From: Ruminococcus flavefaciens | GTDB taxonomy: Bacteria; Bacteroidota; Bacteroidia; Bacteroidales; P3 | NCBI GenBank assembly: GCA_023667315.1 | Contig: JAMPAI010000001.1 | Coordinates: 136,914-180,812 of the forward strand | Direction of reading: 5' to 3' | Length of the DNA stretch: 43,899 nt | Shown: one piece after another, positions 1 through 6,944 of the stretch | Layout of the letters: each line of letters begins with the position of its first letter | How positions within the stretch are numbered: the stretch's first letter is position 1 | Notes under the pieces: model-generated | Database searches by the model: none | What the model saw: the letters and a program-made list of their open reading frames with translations, nothing else | Told to the model about the DNA's origin: nothing | Position numbers and translations under genes: made by a program

Positions 1-110
1 GGCAGAAGGTGAAGGTGTATGTGGACGGGGAAAGGGAAGGCTATGCCGAGGTGAAAGTGGGGGTGCGGGTCAAGATAAAGCAGAAAGGACTGCTGACGAT
101 AGGGGAATGA
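1..110 (+). CDS. 3' end of an unidentified gene (partial)
   Basis: The frame beginning at base 3 is open from the left edge and ends at TGA 108-110. It encodes a 35-residue tail rich in Lys, Val and Gly that ends in LLTIGE. The alternating charged and hydrophobic pattern looks like beta-strands, but the fragment is too short to assign to a family. Its stop overlaps the ATG of the next gene in an ATGA arrangement (107-110), so the two are almost certainly co-transcribed and translationally coupled. The start and most of the gene lie outside the window. Confidence 0.6.
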   Translation, partial: QKVKVYVDGEREGYAEVKVGVRVKIKQKGLLTIGE

Positions 111-1519
111 GAACGAGAAACATTTTTACAGCGACCCTGTTGGCGGCGTTTTGCCTGGGTCTTGCACAGGCGCAGACCGGCACGAATTTCTACTTTAACG
201 GGGTTCAGCTGCAGCGCAACAACCTTAATCCGGCCTTTGAAAGCCCGTACAGTGTGTCGGTGGGTATTCCCGGCATTTCGGGCCTGAACATGCGTTTAGA
301 GAACAACTTCTTTTCGTGGGATGCCCTGGTGACCCGGGGCGCGGACGACAGCCTCCGCTTCGACGTGCAGCGCCTGATCGGCAAGGCCAACCACCGTTCC
401 CGCATCGCGGCCACGCTCGACGAGGAAGTGCTCAGGGTGGGCTGGCGGCACAAACGCAACAGTTTCGTGATCGGGCTTTCGGTGCACGCCGACATGCAGC
501 TGGTGTTGGGCAAGGAAACCCTGTCGTTCTTCCTGCAGGGCCCCGGTGCCCATATCGGCAACAACACGCTGTCCGGCAACCGCTTCGACTTCAACAGCTA
601 CGCCTGTCTCTATTTCGGCTATTCGCGCCTCATCAACAAGAACCTTTCGGTGGGCGGGCGTTTCAAACTGATTCACGGGCTTTACAACTTCCATACGCAG
701 AACATCAAGCTCAAGTGCAATATCCTCAACGAGGACATGTCGGATCCCGAACTGGTTCCCTACCAGTACCAGATACACATCGACGGCTCGTTCCGCACCA
801 ACCTGCCCATCGACAACGATTTTAAATTGGGGAGCCTTTCTTTCCAGCCTTTCCGCAATATGGGGGCGGCCATCGACCTGGGTGTGGACTACCGTTTCGA
901 CAACGGTTTCGAAGTGTCGGCCTCGGTACTCGACCTGGGCTTTATCGTGTGGGGCGACGACAACGCGGCCAAGTTCAGGAGCATCCAGAGCAACACCGAC
1001 TTCAAGGGGATCGATATCAACCGGATCAAGAGAGAAGGGGCGTCGGCATTGGAGGTGGTGAAAGATATGGTGGGCGAAGTGTGGGATTCCCTGGGCTTGA
1101 AGCGGAATGACAGCGTGTCGGGTAAGTACGCCAATATGCTGCCGGCCAGCATCAACCTCGGCTTTTCCTATACGCTGCTGGACATACACCGATTCGGCGT
1201 TTTATTGCGCGGGCAGTTCTACAACAGGTATTTCGCGCCCGAAGTGGGGGTCTCCTACACTATCATGCCCTGCAAGAACTTTGCCCTGAGCGTAAGCAAC
1301 ACCTTCTGCAGCGGCAATATCCTGAATCTGGGGCTTTCGCTGGCGGTGAACGCCGGGCCGGTGCAGTTCCACATAGGGGTTGACCGCATCAATTCGTTCA
1401 ATGTGGCCAAGATGCGCACGGCCAGCGTAAGTTTCGGGATAAACCTCGTGTTCGGAAAGTCTAAGTACGACTGGTACACGGGCGATGCTGATTATGGCGA
1501 AGATGACGCAGGCTACTGA
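107..1519 (+). CDS. DUF5723-like outer-membrane beta-barrel protein
   Basis: This is a 470-residue protein with a clear signal peptide (hydrophobic stretch about residues 7-20, cleavage probably after AQA). The mature N-terminus has the pattern LNPAFESPYSVSVGIPGISG. That pattern is typical of Bacteroidota outer-membrane proteins of the DUF5723 type, which are relatives of the PorP/SprF barrels. Alternating strands with Gly and aromatic residues continue to the C-terminus (for example FGVLLRGQFYNRYF and SVSFGINLVFG), as expected for a transmembrane barrel; the extreme C-terminus is an acidic tail. The start ATG overlaps the previous stop. Its own end overlaps the rsmG start, so it sits in a compact operon. 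DUF5723 proteins have no firmly established function. Association with T9SS or gliding is possible but not shown by this sequence. The family call rests on memory of family patterns, not a search. Confidence 0.75.
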   Translation: MRTRNIFTATLLAAFCLGLAQAQTGTNFYFNGVQLQRNNLNPAFESPYSVSVGIPGISGLNMRLENNFFSWDALVTRGADDSLRFDVQRLIGKANHRSRIAATLDEEVLRVGWRHKRNSFVIGLSVHADMQLVLGKETLSFFLQGPGAHIGNNTLSGNRFDFNSYACLYFGYSRLINKNLSVGGRFKLIHGLYNFHTQNIKLKCNILNEDMSDPELVPYQYQIHIDGSFRTNLPIDNDFKLGSLSFQPFRNMGAAIDLGVDYRFDNGFEVSASVLDLGFIVWGDDNAAKFRSIQSNTDFKGIDINRIKREGASALEVVKDMVGEVWDSLGLKRNDSVSGKYANMLPASINLGFSYTLLDIHRFGVLLRGQFYNRYFAPEVGVSYTIMPCKNFALSVSNTFCSGNILNLGLSLAVNAGPVQFHIGVDRINSFNVAKMRTASVSFGINLVFGKSKYDWYTGDADYGEDDAGY

Positions 1520-2195
1520 AAATAACGTGAACTGGCAGACGGTGGATGTCGTGCGGCATTTCTTTCCGGAACTGATTCCGTGTCAGGTGGAGAGGTTCGA
1601 AAGCATGTCCGCGCTCTACCGGGAGTGGAACGCCATGATCAACGTGATTTCGCGCAAGGATATCGACAACCTCTACCTGCATCACGTGCTGCACAGCCTT
1701 TCCATTGCCCGGCTGGTACGTTTCGCGCCGGAAGCGAACGTGCTCGATGTGGGCACGGGCGGCGGTTTTCCCGGTATTCCTTTGGCGGTGATGTTTCCCG
1801 AAACGCAATTCCTGCTGGTCGATTCCATCGGCAAGAAGATAAAGGTGGTGCAGGCGGTGGCCGACGCGCTGGAACTCAAGAACGTGCAGACGCAGGTGTG
1901 CCGCGCCGAAACCCTGCGCGGTTCCTACGATTTCGTGCTGAGCCGTGCCGTTACCCGGCTTCCCGAATTCTACGGCTGGGTGCAGCGGCTGGTGTCCAAG
2001 AAACAGCGCCACGTGTTGCCCAACGGCATACTGTACCTGAAAGGGGGCGACTTGCAGGACGAACTGAAACCCTTCGGCCGCCGGATCACCCAATACGGGC
2101 TGCCGGCCTTGTTCGGGCTGGATCCAAAGGATGCAGCCACGGCACCCGTTTTCGAATTCTTTGAAACCAAAAAACTGATACATCTTGTTTTCTGA
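1485..2195 (+). CDS. rsmG: 16S rRNA (guanine-527-N7)-methyltransferase RsmG
   Basis: RsmG (GidB) uses S-adenosylmethionine to methylate N7 of G527 in 16S rRNA in the cytoplasm. The SAM-binding motif I is plain: NVLDVGTGGGFPGIPLAV at about residues 85-102. It is preceded by the family signature WNAMINVISRKDIDNLYLHH (about residues 47-66) and followed by the LSRAVTRLPEF segment. The frame could start at ATG 1485, 1494 or 1503. All three overlap the upstream barrel gene (by 35, 26 or 17 bases). From 1485 the protein is 236 residues, somewhat longer than the usual 205-210, so a later start is plausible. The 3' end overlaps the next gene by 11 bases. The assignment is secure; the exact start is not. 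Confidence 0.95.
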   Translation: MLIMAKMTQATENNVNWQTVDVVRHFFPELIPCQVERFESMSALYREWNAMINVISRKDIDNLYLHHVLHSLSIARLVRFAPEANVLDVGTGGGFPGIPLAVMFPETQFLLVDSIGKKIKVVQAVADALELKNVQTQVCRAETLRGSYDFVLSRAVTRLPEFYGWVQRLVSKKQRHVLPNGILYLKGGDLQDELKPFGRRITQYGLPALFGLDPKDAATAPVFEFFETKKLIHLVF

Positions 2196-2790
2196 CATCG
2201 TACAATTCGACCAACAGATCAGCCTGGCCGTGAACCAGTGGCACGCACCTTGGGCGGACGCGTTCATGCACACGGTAAGCGGTACGCTTACCTGGGTTCC
2301 GCTGTATCTGGTTTTGATAGGCTTGATTATCTACGGATATAAGAAACCGGCCTGGATCCTGATTCTGGGCGTGATCCTGCTGGTGGGCATGGCCGATTGG
2401 ACGAGCGTGCATTTCTTTAAGAACACCGTGATGAGGTTACGTCCAAGCCATGAGCCGGCTCTGGAAGGACTGGTGCGTCTGCCTTACGGAAAGGGCGGCC
2501 TGTACGGATTCATTTCCTCGCACGCCAGCAACTGCTTTGCCATCGCCGCCTACGTTACCTTCGCGCTGCACCGCCGGTTCAGGATTTTCCGTTACGGAAT
2601 ACTGTATGTGTGGGCGGCCTTGGTGTGCTACAGCCGCGTGTATCTGGCAAGGCACTATGTGGGCGACGTGCTTTGCGGCGCCCTGTGGGGAATTTTCTTA
2701 GCTTGGGTGATGTGGAAGCTTACGCGTTCAGTGCTTGCCAAAGCATATCCTTCAACGCCTCGATTCCTGTATTCGCCACCGACGAGATAA
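2185..2790 (+). CDS. PAP2-family membrane phosphatase
   Basis: This 201-residue integral membrane protein has the three-part phosphatase signature of the PAP2 superfamily. The parts are KNTVMRLRP (K-x6-RP), the SSHAS segment (the PSGH-type motif with its catalytic His) and [12 protein letters not shown] (SR-x5-H-x3-D). Transmembrane helices cover about residues 35-75, 108-132 and 138-175. Such enzymes dephosphorylate lipid phosphates such as undecaprenyl pyrophosphate, phosphatidic acid or lipid A phosphates; the substrate here is unknown. Translation apparently starts at TTG 2185, inside the end of rsmG, because no ATG in this frame precedes the first conserved residues. The last 24 codons lie opposite the 3' end of obgE, so the C-terminal tail is constrained by two genes at once. 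Confidence 0.88.
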   Translation: MFSDIVQFDQQISLAVNQWHAPWADAFMHTVSGTLTWVPLYLVLIGLIIYGYKKPAWILILGVILLVGMADWTSVHFFKNTVMRLRPSHEPALEGLVRLPYGKGGLYGFISSHASNCFAIAAYVTFALHRRFRIFRYGILYVWAALVCYSRVYLARHYVGDVLCGALWGIFLAWVMWKLTRSVLAKAYPSTPRFLYSPPTR

Positions 2791-3730
2791 ATACGGCCGG
2801 CAAGTCTGCCGGCAGCTTTTTCTGCAGGCGTTTCTTCTCTTTCTCGATATCCTGTGCGGAAAGCAGGTCGCATTTGGTAACGGCCAGCATGCGCTGTTTG
2901 TCCAACAGTTCGGGGTTATAGCGTTTAAGTTCGTCCAAGAGCACCGCGTATTGCTGTTCTATGCTCTTTTCGGCATCTTCTAAGCTGGCCATGAACAGCA
3001 GGATGGAGTTGCGTTCGATATGGCGCAGGAAGCGCAGTCCGAGCCCCTTGCCCTCGGCCGCGCCCTCGATGATGCCGGGAATGTCGGCCATTACGAACGA
3101 CTTGCCGTCGCGGTAGCTTACCATGCCCAGGTTGGGCACGAGCGTGGTGAAAGGGTAGTTGGCTATTTCGGGTTTGGCGGCCGAAACCACCGACAGCAAG
3201 GTCGATTTGCCCGCGTTCGGAAAGCCCACCAGGCCTACGTCGGCCAGCACTTTCAGTTCCAAGATTTTCCAGGCCTCGATGCCTTCCTCTCCGGGTTGGG
3301 CGAATTTGGGCGCCTGCAGGGTGGCCGTCTTAAAGAAATCGTTGCCCTTGCCGCCGCGTCCGCCCTGCATCAGGATCACCTGTTCGCCGTCTTGGGTCAC
3401 TTCGGCCTCGATTTCGCCGCTCTCGGCATCGCGCACGATGGTGCCTAACGGAACCTGCACGAACACGTCCTTGCCGTTGGCGCCGGTGCTGCGGTTCTCG
3501 CCGCCGTTGCCGCCGTTCTCGGCCATGATGTGCTTGGTGTATTTAAGGTGAAGCAGTGTCCAGAGTTGGGCGTTGCCCTGCAGTATGATGTGGCCGCCGC
3601 GCCCGCCGTTGCCCCCGTCGGGACCTCCCTTGGGATTCTTCTTGCTCCTGAAGAAGTGGCACGAACCGGCGCCTCCGTTCCCGGAACGGCAAAAAATCTT
3701 TACGTAATCAACAAAATTGGATGTCGCCAT
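2720..3730 (-). CDS. obgE: Obg-family ribosome-assembly GTPase
   Basis: This 336-residue cytoplasmic GTPase associates with the 50S subunit and is normally essential. The N-terminal Obg fold (about residues 1-158) has the characteristic glycine runs, such as [12 protein letters not shown] and ENGGNGG. The G domain follows: G1 GFPNAGKS (169-176), switch FTTLVPN (194-200), G3 DIPG (216-219), G4 TKCD (285-288) and G5 SSVA (316-319). The length fits the short Bacteroidota form without the extra C-terminal OCT domain. The ATG at 3730 lies only 8 bases downstream of a TAnnTTTG box read on the same strand, implying a very short leader. It is convergent with the PAP2 gene, with a 71-base overlap of coding ends and no room for a conventional terminator between them. 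Confidence 0.97.
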   Translation of the reverse strand: MATSNFVDYVKIFCRSGNGGAGSCHFFRSKKNPKGGPDGGNGGRGGHIILQGNAQLWTLLHLKYTKHIMAENGGNGGENRSTGANGKDVFVQVPLGTIVRDAESGEIEAEVTQDGEQVILMQGGRGGKGNDFFKTATLQAPKFAQPGEEGIEAWKILELKVLADVGLVGFPNAGKSTLLSVVSAAKPEIANYPFTTLVPNLGMVSYRDGKSFVMADIPGIIEGAAEGKGLGLRFLRHIERNSILLFMASLEDAEKSIEQQYAVLLDELKRYNPELLDKQRMLAVTKCDLLSAQDIEKEKKRLQKKLPADLPAVFISSVANTGIEALKDMLWQALNA

Positions 3731-3738
3731 AATGGTTA

Positions 3739-3746
3739 CAAAGATA
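3739..3746 (-). promoter_or_regulatory. -7 box of the obgE promoter
   Basis: Read on the minus strand, these bases are TATCTTTG, an exact match to the Bacteroides -7 consensus TAnnTTTG. The expected transcription start lies only a few bases before the obgE ATG (3730), so the mRNA would be nearly leaderless. I see no good TTTG at the -33 position. Confidence 0.6.
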
Positions 3747-3773
3747 CGATTATTACTCTTTTGAGGGTTAGGG

Positions 3774-3898
3774 GAAGTTGTTCAAAAAGTGCTTGGATGC
3801 GAGGCTTTGATTTACCAGGCTGAGGGAGCTTACTTTTGTAAGTGACCGAGGTTTGGTAAATCAGTAACGAAACAGACGGGTGCTTTTTGGACAACTTC
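3774..3898. repeat. 125-bp imperfect palindromic element
   Basis: The element folds on itself almost end to end. The outer arms (3774-3792 and 3880-3898) are complementary with few mismatches. The middle arms TGATTTACCA (3808-3817) and TGGTAAATCA (3854-3863) are perfectly complementary. The tip is CTTAC-TTTT-GTAAG (3829-3842). It lies in the gap between the divergent obgE and tRNA-Phe genes and contains no convincing gene. It resembles a miniature inverted-repeat or REP-like dispersed element, or a structured RNA. The sequence alone does not distinguish these. Confidence 0.7.
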
Positions 3899-3901
3899 GA
3901 T

Positions 3902-3932
3902 TTTGTTTATTGCGAAATAAAGCATACCTTTG
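3902..3932 (+). promoter_or_regulatory. Promoter of tRNA-Phe
   Basis: TTTG at 3902-3905 and TACCTTTG at 3925-3932 are separated by exactly 19 bases, an ideal match to the Bacteroides-type promoter (TTTG, N19, TAnnTTTG). The expected start is within a few bases of 3938, just ahead of the tRNA. Confidence 0.85.
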
Positions 3933-3945
3933 CACCTCTCAAAAC

Positions 3946-4018
<73 letters not shown>

Positions 4019-4024
4019 CACCGC

Positions 4025-4056
4025 AAAAGGCGATTCTGAAAAGGGTCGCCTTTTTT
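4025..4056 (+). terminator. Rho-independent terminator after tRNA-Phe
   Basis: The inverted repeat AAAAGGCGA (4025-4033) and TCGCCTTTT (4046-4054) encloses a 12-base loop. Its right arm ends in, and is followed by, a run of T, directly downstream of the tRNA. Confidence 0.75.
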
Positions 4057-4084
4057 CGTGCCTGTTAGCAGCAGGCTTCATCCC

Positions 4085-4128
4085 AAACCAAAAGAGGCGC
4101 AACGGATCCGTTGCGCCTCTTTTGGTTT
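4085..4128. terminator. Perfect 22-bp-arm palindrome, likely bidirectional terminator
   Basis: The left arm (4085-4106) and right arm (4107-4128) are exact reverse complements with no spacer, centred on GGATCC. Each strand ends the stem in TTTTGGTTT, so it could terminate from either side. It lies 16 bases past the stop codon of the minus-strand TPR gene and downstream of the tRNA terminator. Its main role is probably terminating the minus-strand operon. Confidence 0.75.
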
Positions 4129-4143
4129 AATTAAAGAATAAGG

Positions 4144-4785
4144 TTACTGCAAATCTTGGCAGTTGCGATATTCGGGTATCATATTCTTCCAAGGCACTTT
4201 TTCGAAATCGACACAGGCTTCCTTAGTCTTTCCTAATTTGTATAAAGCCCGTCCTCTTTGTGAGTAGGCCTCTAGATATTCCGGCGCTGCATTGATGGCT
4301 TTGGTGGCCAATTCAACTGCCTGATCTGCCGGGGTGTTGTTGTCTATCTGCAGGAGATAAGTGTCGGGTTCGTTGGGAAATTTTTCGATAATTTCCTGCT
4401 TTAAGGCTTTTATCTTGGCGGCATAGGTGGCATTAGCGAGGTCCAAGGAATGAGCTTGTTCGTAAACTGTCATTTCAAGAAACAATAATTGGAACGGGTT
4501 GGCTTTTTTGAGTCCAGCCTTGAACTTTTCGAATTCGCTTAAGGCTTGTGCAATCCTGCCTTCTTGAAGCAATTGTTCTACAATGGGCGGCGTGGGAATG
4601 CCGCGATCGGGCAGGGTGTCTGTTTGATCGGTCGTAGCGTTTACCGGAGGGACAAACTGATCTGAAGACGTGGGGTTGGTAACAACGATATCCCGGCTGC
4701 TACCGGCTGCCGATTGGGCGGAAACGTAGCCAAAGCCGGCAAAAACCAAGGCCCCGAGAATAAAAAACCTGACAATGGATTTCAT
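4144..4785 (-). CDS. Secreted TPR-containing protein
   Basis: This 213-residue protein begins with a signal peptide (hydrophobic residues about 7-22, probable cleavage after VSA). A Thr/Pro/Asp-rich linker follows to about residue 65, then helices with tetratricopeptide character. The clearest TPR is near the C-terminus: AINAAPEYLEAYSQRGRALY, then LGKTKEACVDFEK. TPR proteins are scaffolds for protein-protein contacts; no enzymatic motif is seen. The location is periplasmic or outer-membrane-associated by inference. It lies 30 bases downstream of the lipoprotein gene on the same strand, so the two probably form one transcript ending at the palindrome at 4085-4128. The name of the biological process is unknown. 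Confidence 0.75.
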   Translation of the reverse strand: MKSIVRFFILGALVFAGFGYVSAQSAAGSSRDIVVTNPTSSDQFVPPVNATTDQTDTLPDRGIPTPPIVEQLLQEGRIAQALSEFEKFKAGLKKANPFQLLFLEMTVYEQAHSLDLANATYAAKIKALKQEIIEKFPNEPDTYLLQIDNNTPADQAVELATKAINAAPEYLEAYSQRGRALYKLGKTKEACVDFEKVPWKNMIPEYRNCQDLQ

Positions 4786-4815
4786 ATTGCTTTGATTTTT
4801 AATGTTTTTAATCTG

Positions 4816-5319
4816 CTAATTGCCTTGACGGCGTTTTTTGTATTTGATTTCCCCGCTGGCGGAGGAAGCAAACCCGTTGGTACCGTCTTGCGACAGGGTG
4901 ATAAATTCGCCTTCGAACCCCGTGGTTTCCACGGTACTATCTCCTAAATCCACGAGCCATACATTGTTGAACCGGCGCAAGGGCAAGGTCCTTTCCACCC
5001 GGTTGCAGGTATAGGTGCAGGTGGCGGTTGCCGGATTGTTGGGATCGATTTCGGTTTTGCGGATTACAATGTCGGGAGTTTCGTCTTTGGCATAGGGGTT
5101 TAAATTGATCATGGACGCTTGTTTCTCAATGGCCCATTGGGAAGCGTCGCTGCACAGACGCTTGGCCTGTTCAAAATCCAGATCGGTATAATAGGCTTGC
5201 AAAAAGGCTTTGGCGGTTGCCGCCGCCTTTTTCTGGTTGCCCTTGCACGAAAGCAAAAGCCCTGCCATAAGTGTCAGAACTACATATCCGGTTATCCGGT
5301 TCACTGCCATGTTCTTCAT
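4816..5319 (-). CDS. Small lipoprotein, DUF4878-like
   Basis: From ATG 5319 the protein is 167 residues. It opens with a basic N-terminus, a hydrophobic stretch and the lipobox LLLSC (lipidated Cys at about residue 24), so it is probably anchored in the inner or outer membrane. The mature part (AATAKAFLQAYYTDLDFEQA, then strands with TCTYTCNR and NVWLVDLG) resembles the small cystatin/NTF2-like lipoproteins of the DUF4878 type. That family link is tentative. The frame extends upstream to a TTG at 5343, but this would lie at the expected transcription start. The ATG at 5319, or a second ATG at 5310, is a better choice. It is the first gene of a two-gene minus-strand unit and is divergent from the DUF6057-like gene. 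Confidence 0.7.
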   Translation of the reverse strand: MKNMAVNRITGYVVLTLMAGLLLSCKGNQKKAAATAKAFLQAYYTDLDFEQAKRLCSDASQWAIEKQASMINLNPYAKDETPDIVIRKTEIDPNNPATATCTYTCNRVERTLPLRRFNNVWLVDLGDSTVETTGFEGEFITLSQDGTNGFASSASGEIKYKKRRQGN

Positions 5320-5350
5320 AAGAAGTATTGTATCAAACGGCAAATATACA

Positions 5351-5358
5351 CAAAGATA
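5351..5358 (-). promoter_or_regulatory. -7 box of the lipoprotein-TPR operon
   Basis: Read on the minus strand this is TATCTTTG, matching TAnnTTTG. It places the transcription start near 5345, about 25 bases before the ATG at 5319. The -33 element is not evident. This box and the plus-strand box at 5371-5378 lie 13 bases apart, forming a compact divergent promoter. Confidence 0.55.
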
Positions 5359-5370
5359 AGAAATAAAGAT

Positions 5371-5378
5371 TACCTTTG
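5371..5378 (+). promoter_or_regulatory. -7 box of the DUF6057-like operon
   Basis: TACCTTTG matches TAnnTTTG exactly. The predicted transcription start is about base 5384, essentially at the GTG proposed as the start codon (5385), so this mRNA may be leaderless. Confidence 0.5.
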
Positions 5379-5384
5379 TGTCTC

Positions 5385-6941
5385 GTGAACAGGAAGAAAA
5401 TAGTTTGTGTCTTGCCTTATGTGGCCGCCGTTCTGCTGTTGGTCGGCAACACCCTGTTTTTTTACGAACTGCTGCTGAGCCGGGGGCGGAATTCCTTCTT
5501 TACCTTTCATTCCGATTTTCTGGCGTGTTTTATGCCTTGGAACAAAAGCTTGAGCATGTACCCGGGGCAGCCTTTCGGTCTGGCGGATTTCTCTGCCTCC
5601 TTTTGCGAACAGTTTTACCGTTCTTGGGGGGGGATGGCCTTTAGTGTAACGGCCGGCTTGTTGTTCTGCCTGCTGTTGAGTTTTGTTTGCCGTCGCCTTT
5701 TGGGTTTAAACGGCAAGAAGCGCAACGGGGCCTCTTTTCCCGGTTGGAAAACGGCTGTTTCTTTTGCCTTGCCCTTATTTTGGGCGGCGGTTTTTGCATT
5801 TTGTCAAATAAGCATCTCCTTTGCCCGGCAACCCTACTACAAGGGATTAAAAGAATACGGGTTCAACCGCATTCTAATGAAAACAGATCGCCTTCTTACC
5901 GAAGGCCGCTATCGGGAGGCTCTGCAGGTGGTTAATGACTACTGGTTTTCAAAGCCCTGCGCCATCGACGATGTGGTTACGGGCAGAAACACCTTATATG
6001 CCGGCATGTCGCCCCAAGAGATATTTTTCCGTCAGGAATTGGCAGACTATACACGCGTGGCCTTGTTGGGAACACATAGCCTTACCGACAACTTTTTCGA
6101 TTACTACCGGGTACCCGAAATTTACGGGCAGCTCGACGATTTCCCTACGCCGTTCCGAAGAAAGGTTTCTATCTTGAGAGGCAGGTTGATAGGCAATCAT
6201 ACATTTGTTTATGAACAGATTTTGAACGAAATGGAGAGCGAAGGCATGAATTATTTTATGCTGGAGCAGTCAGTTTTTTCTGCCTTGACCTGCCATCAAT
6301 ATGCACTTGCCGATAAATATATCCGTTTGCTTGGCAAGACCTTGTTTTACCGTAAGCAAGCGGCGTGTTACGCGGCGGTTTCCGCCATTCTGCAGCAGGG
6401 GGGCGACCCTTCGGAACTTTTGCCCGAAGCGAGCTGCATGCTACGGAAAATACAACGGGAACGCCTTAGAATACCGAATGGCTATACGCACTTGAACGGA
6501 GTAAGGGAATTGGAATTTAGGGAGTTATGGAAACAAACCCCCTGTTCGTTAGAAAACTTGGAGCAAATAACCCTCTTCGACTTACTTTACAAGCGCAACG
6601 ATAGCGTAATGGCGCATATAGGCGATTACTTGCGTTTAAGCGGCCAGCAAAAGCCGCCGTACCGTTTGCCTCGTGCGTGGCAGGAATTGTTGTTGGTGGA
6701 AATGGAAGAGCGGGGGGGGCTGCCGGAAGTGGCGGCCAAGTATATGAAGGATTTGCAGTGGGACAAAGGCCTTTTGATTCAAACCCAACGTTTTTTTCAG
6801 GAAAGGGAAAGATTGCGTTTGGGTTTATCAAGCCCACGGCAGATTACGCAAGGTTTTGGGCACACCTTTGCCTACAACTATTACTACAGCAGGTTCGTTA
6901 CGCCGTCGTCGTCCTACAACGAACAGAACAGCATTCACTAA
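5385..6941 (+). CDS. DUF6057-like integral membrane protein
   Basis: This protein is 518 residues from GTG 5385; the frame could begin at TTG 5376, but that codon lies inside the promoter box. Three hydrophobic helices lie in the first 150 residues (PYVAAVLLLVGNTLFFYELL; MAFSVTAGLLFCLLLSFVC; AVSFALPLFWAAVFAFC). A large soluble helical domain follows, with repeat-like segments such as LLTEGRYREALQVVNDYW and ALADKYIRLLGKTLFYRKQA. This layout matches Bacteroidota proteins of the DUF6057 family, which have no established function. It is followed after 3 bases by the CxxCH/beta-propeller lipoprotein gene, and the two are surely co-transcribed. The soluble part may act like a TPR-type scaffold; this is inference. 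Confidence 0.75.
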   Translation: MNRKKIVCVLPYVAAVLLLVGNTLFFYELLLSRGRNSFFTFHSDFLACFMPWNKSLSMYPGQPFGLADFSASFCEQFYRSWGGMAFSVTAGLLFCLLLSFVCRRLLGLNGKKRNGASFPGWKTAVSFALPLFWAAVFAFCQISISFARQPYYKGLKEYGFNRILMKTDRLLTEGRYREALQVVNDYWFSKPCAIDDVVTGRNTLYAGMSPQEIFFRQELADYTRVALLGTHSLTDNFFDYYRVPEIYGQLDDFPTPFRRKVSILRGRLIGNHTFVYEQILNEMESEGMNYFMLEQSVFSALTCHQYALADKYIRLLGKTLFYRKQAACYAAVSAILQQGGDPSELLPEASCMLRKIQRERLRIPNGYTHLNGVRELEFRELWKQTPCSLENLEQITLFDLLYKRNDSVMAHIGDYLRLSGQQKPPYRLPRAWQELLLVEMEERGGLPEVAAKYMKDLQWDKGLLIQTQRFFQERERLRLGLSSPRQITQGFGHTFAYNYYYSRFVTPSSSYNEQNSIH

Positions 6942-6944
6942 GCC

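Noticed and set aside
296-1189. Minus-strand 297-codon frame
   Set aside because: It lies opposite the barrel gene in register, with composition typical of an antisense shadow.
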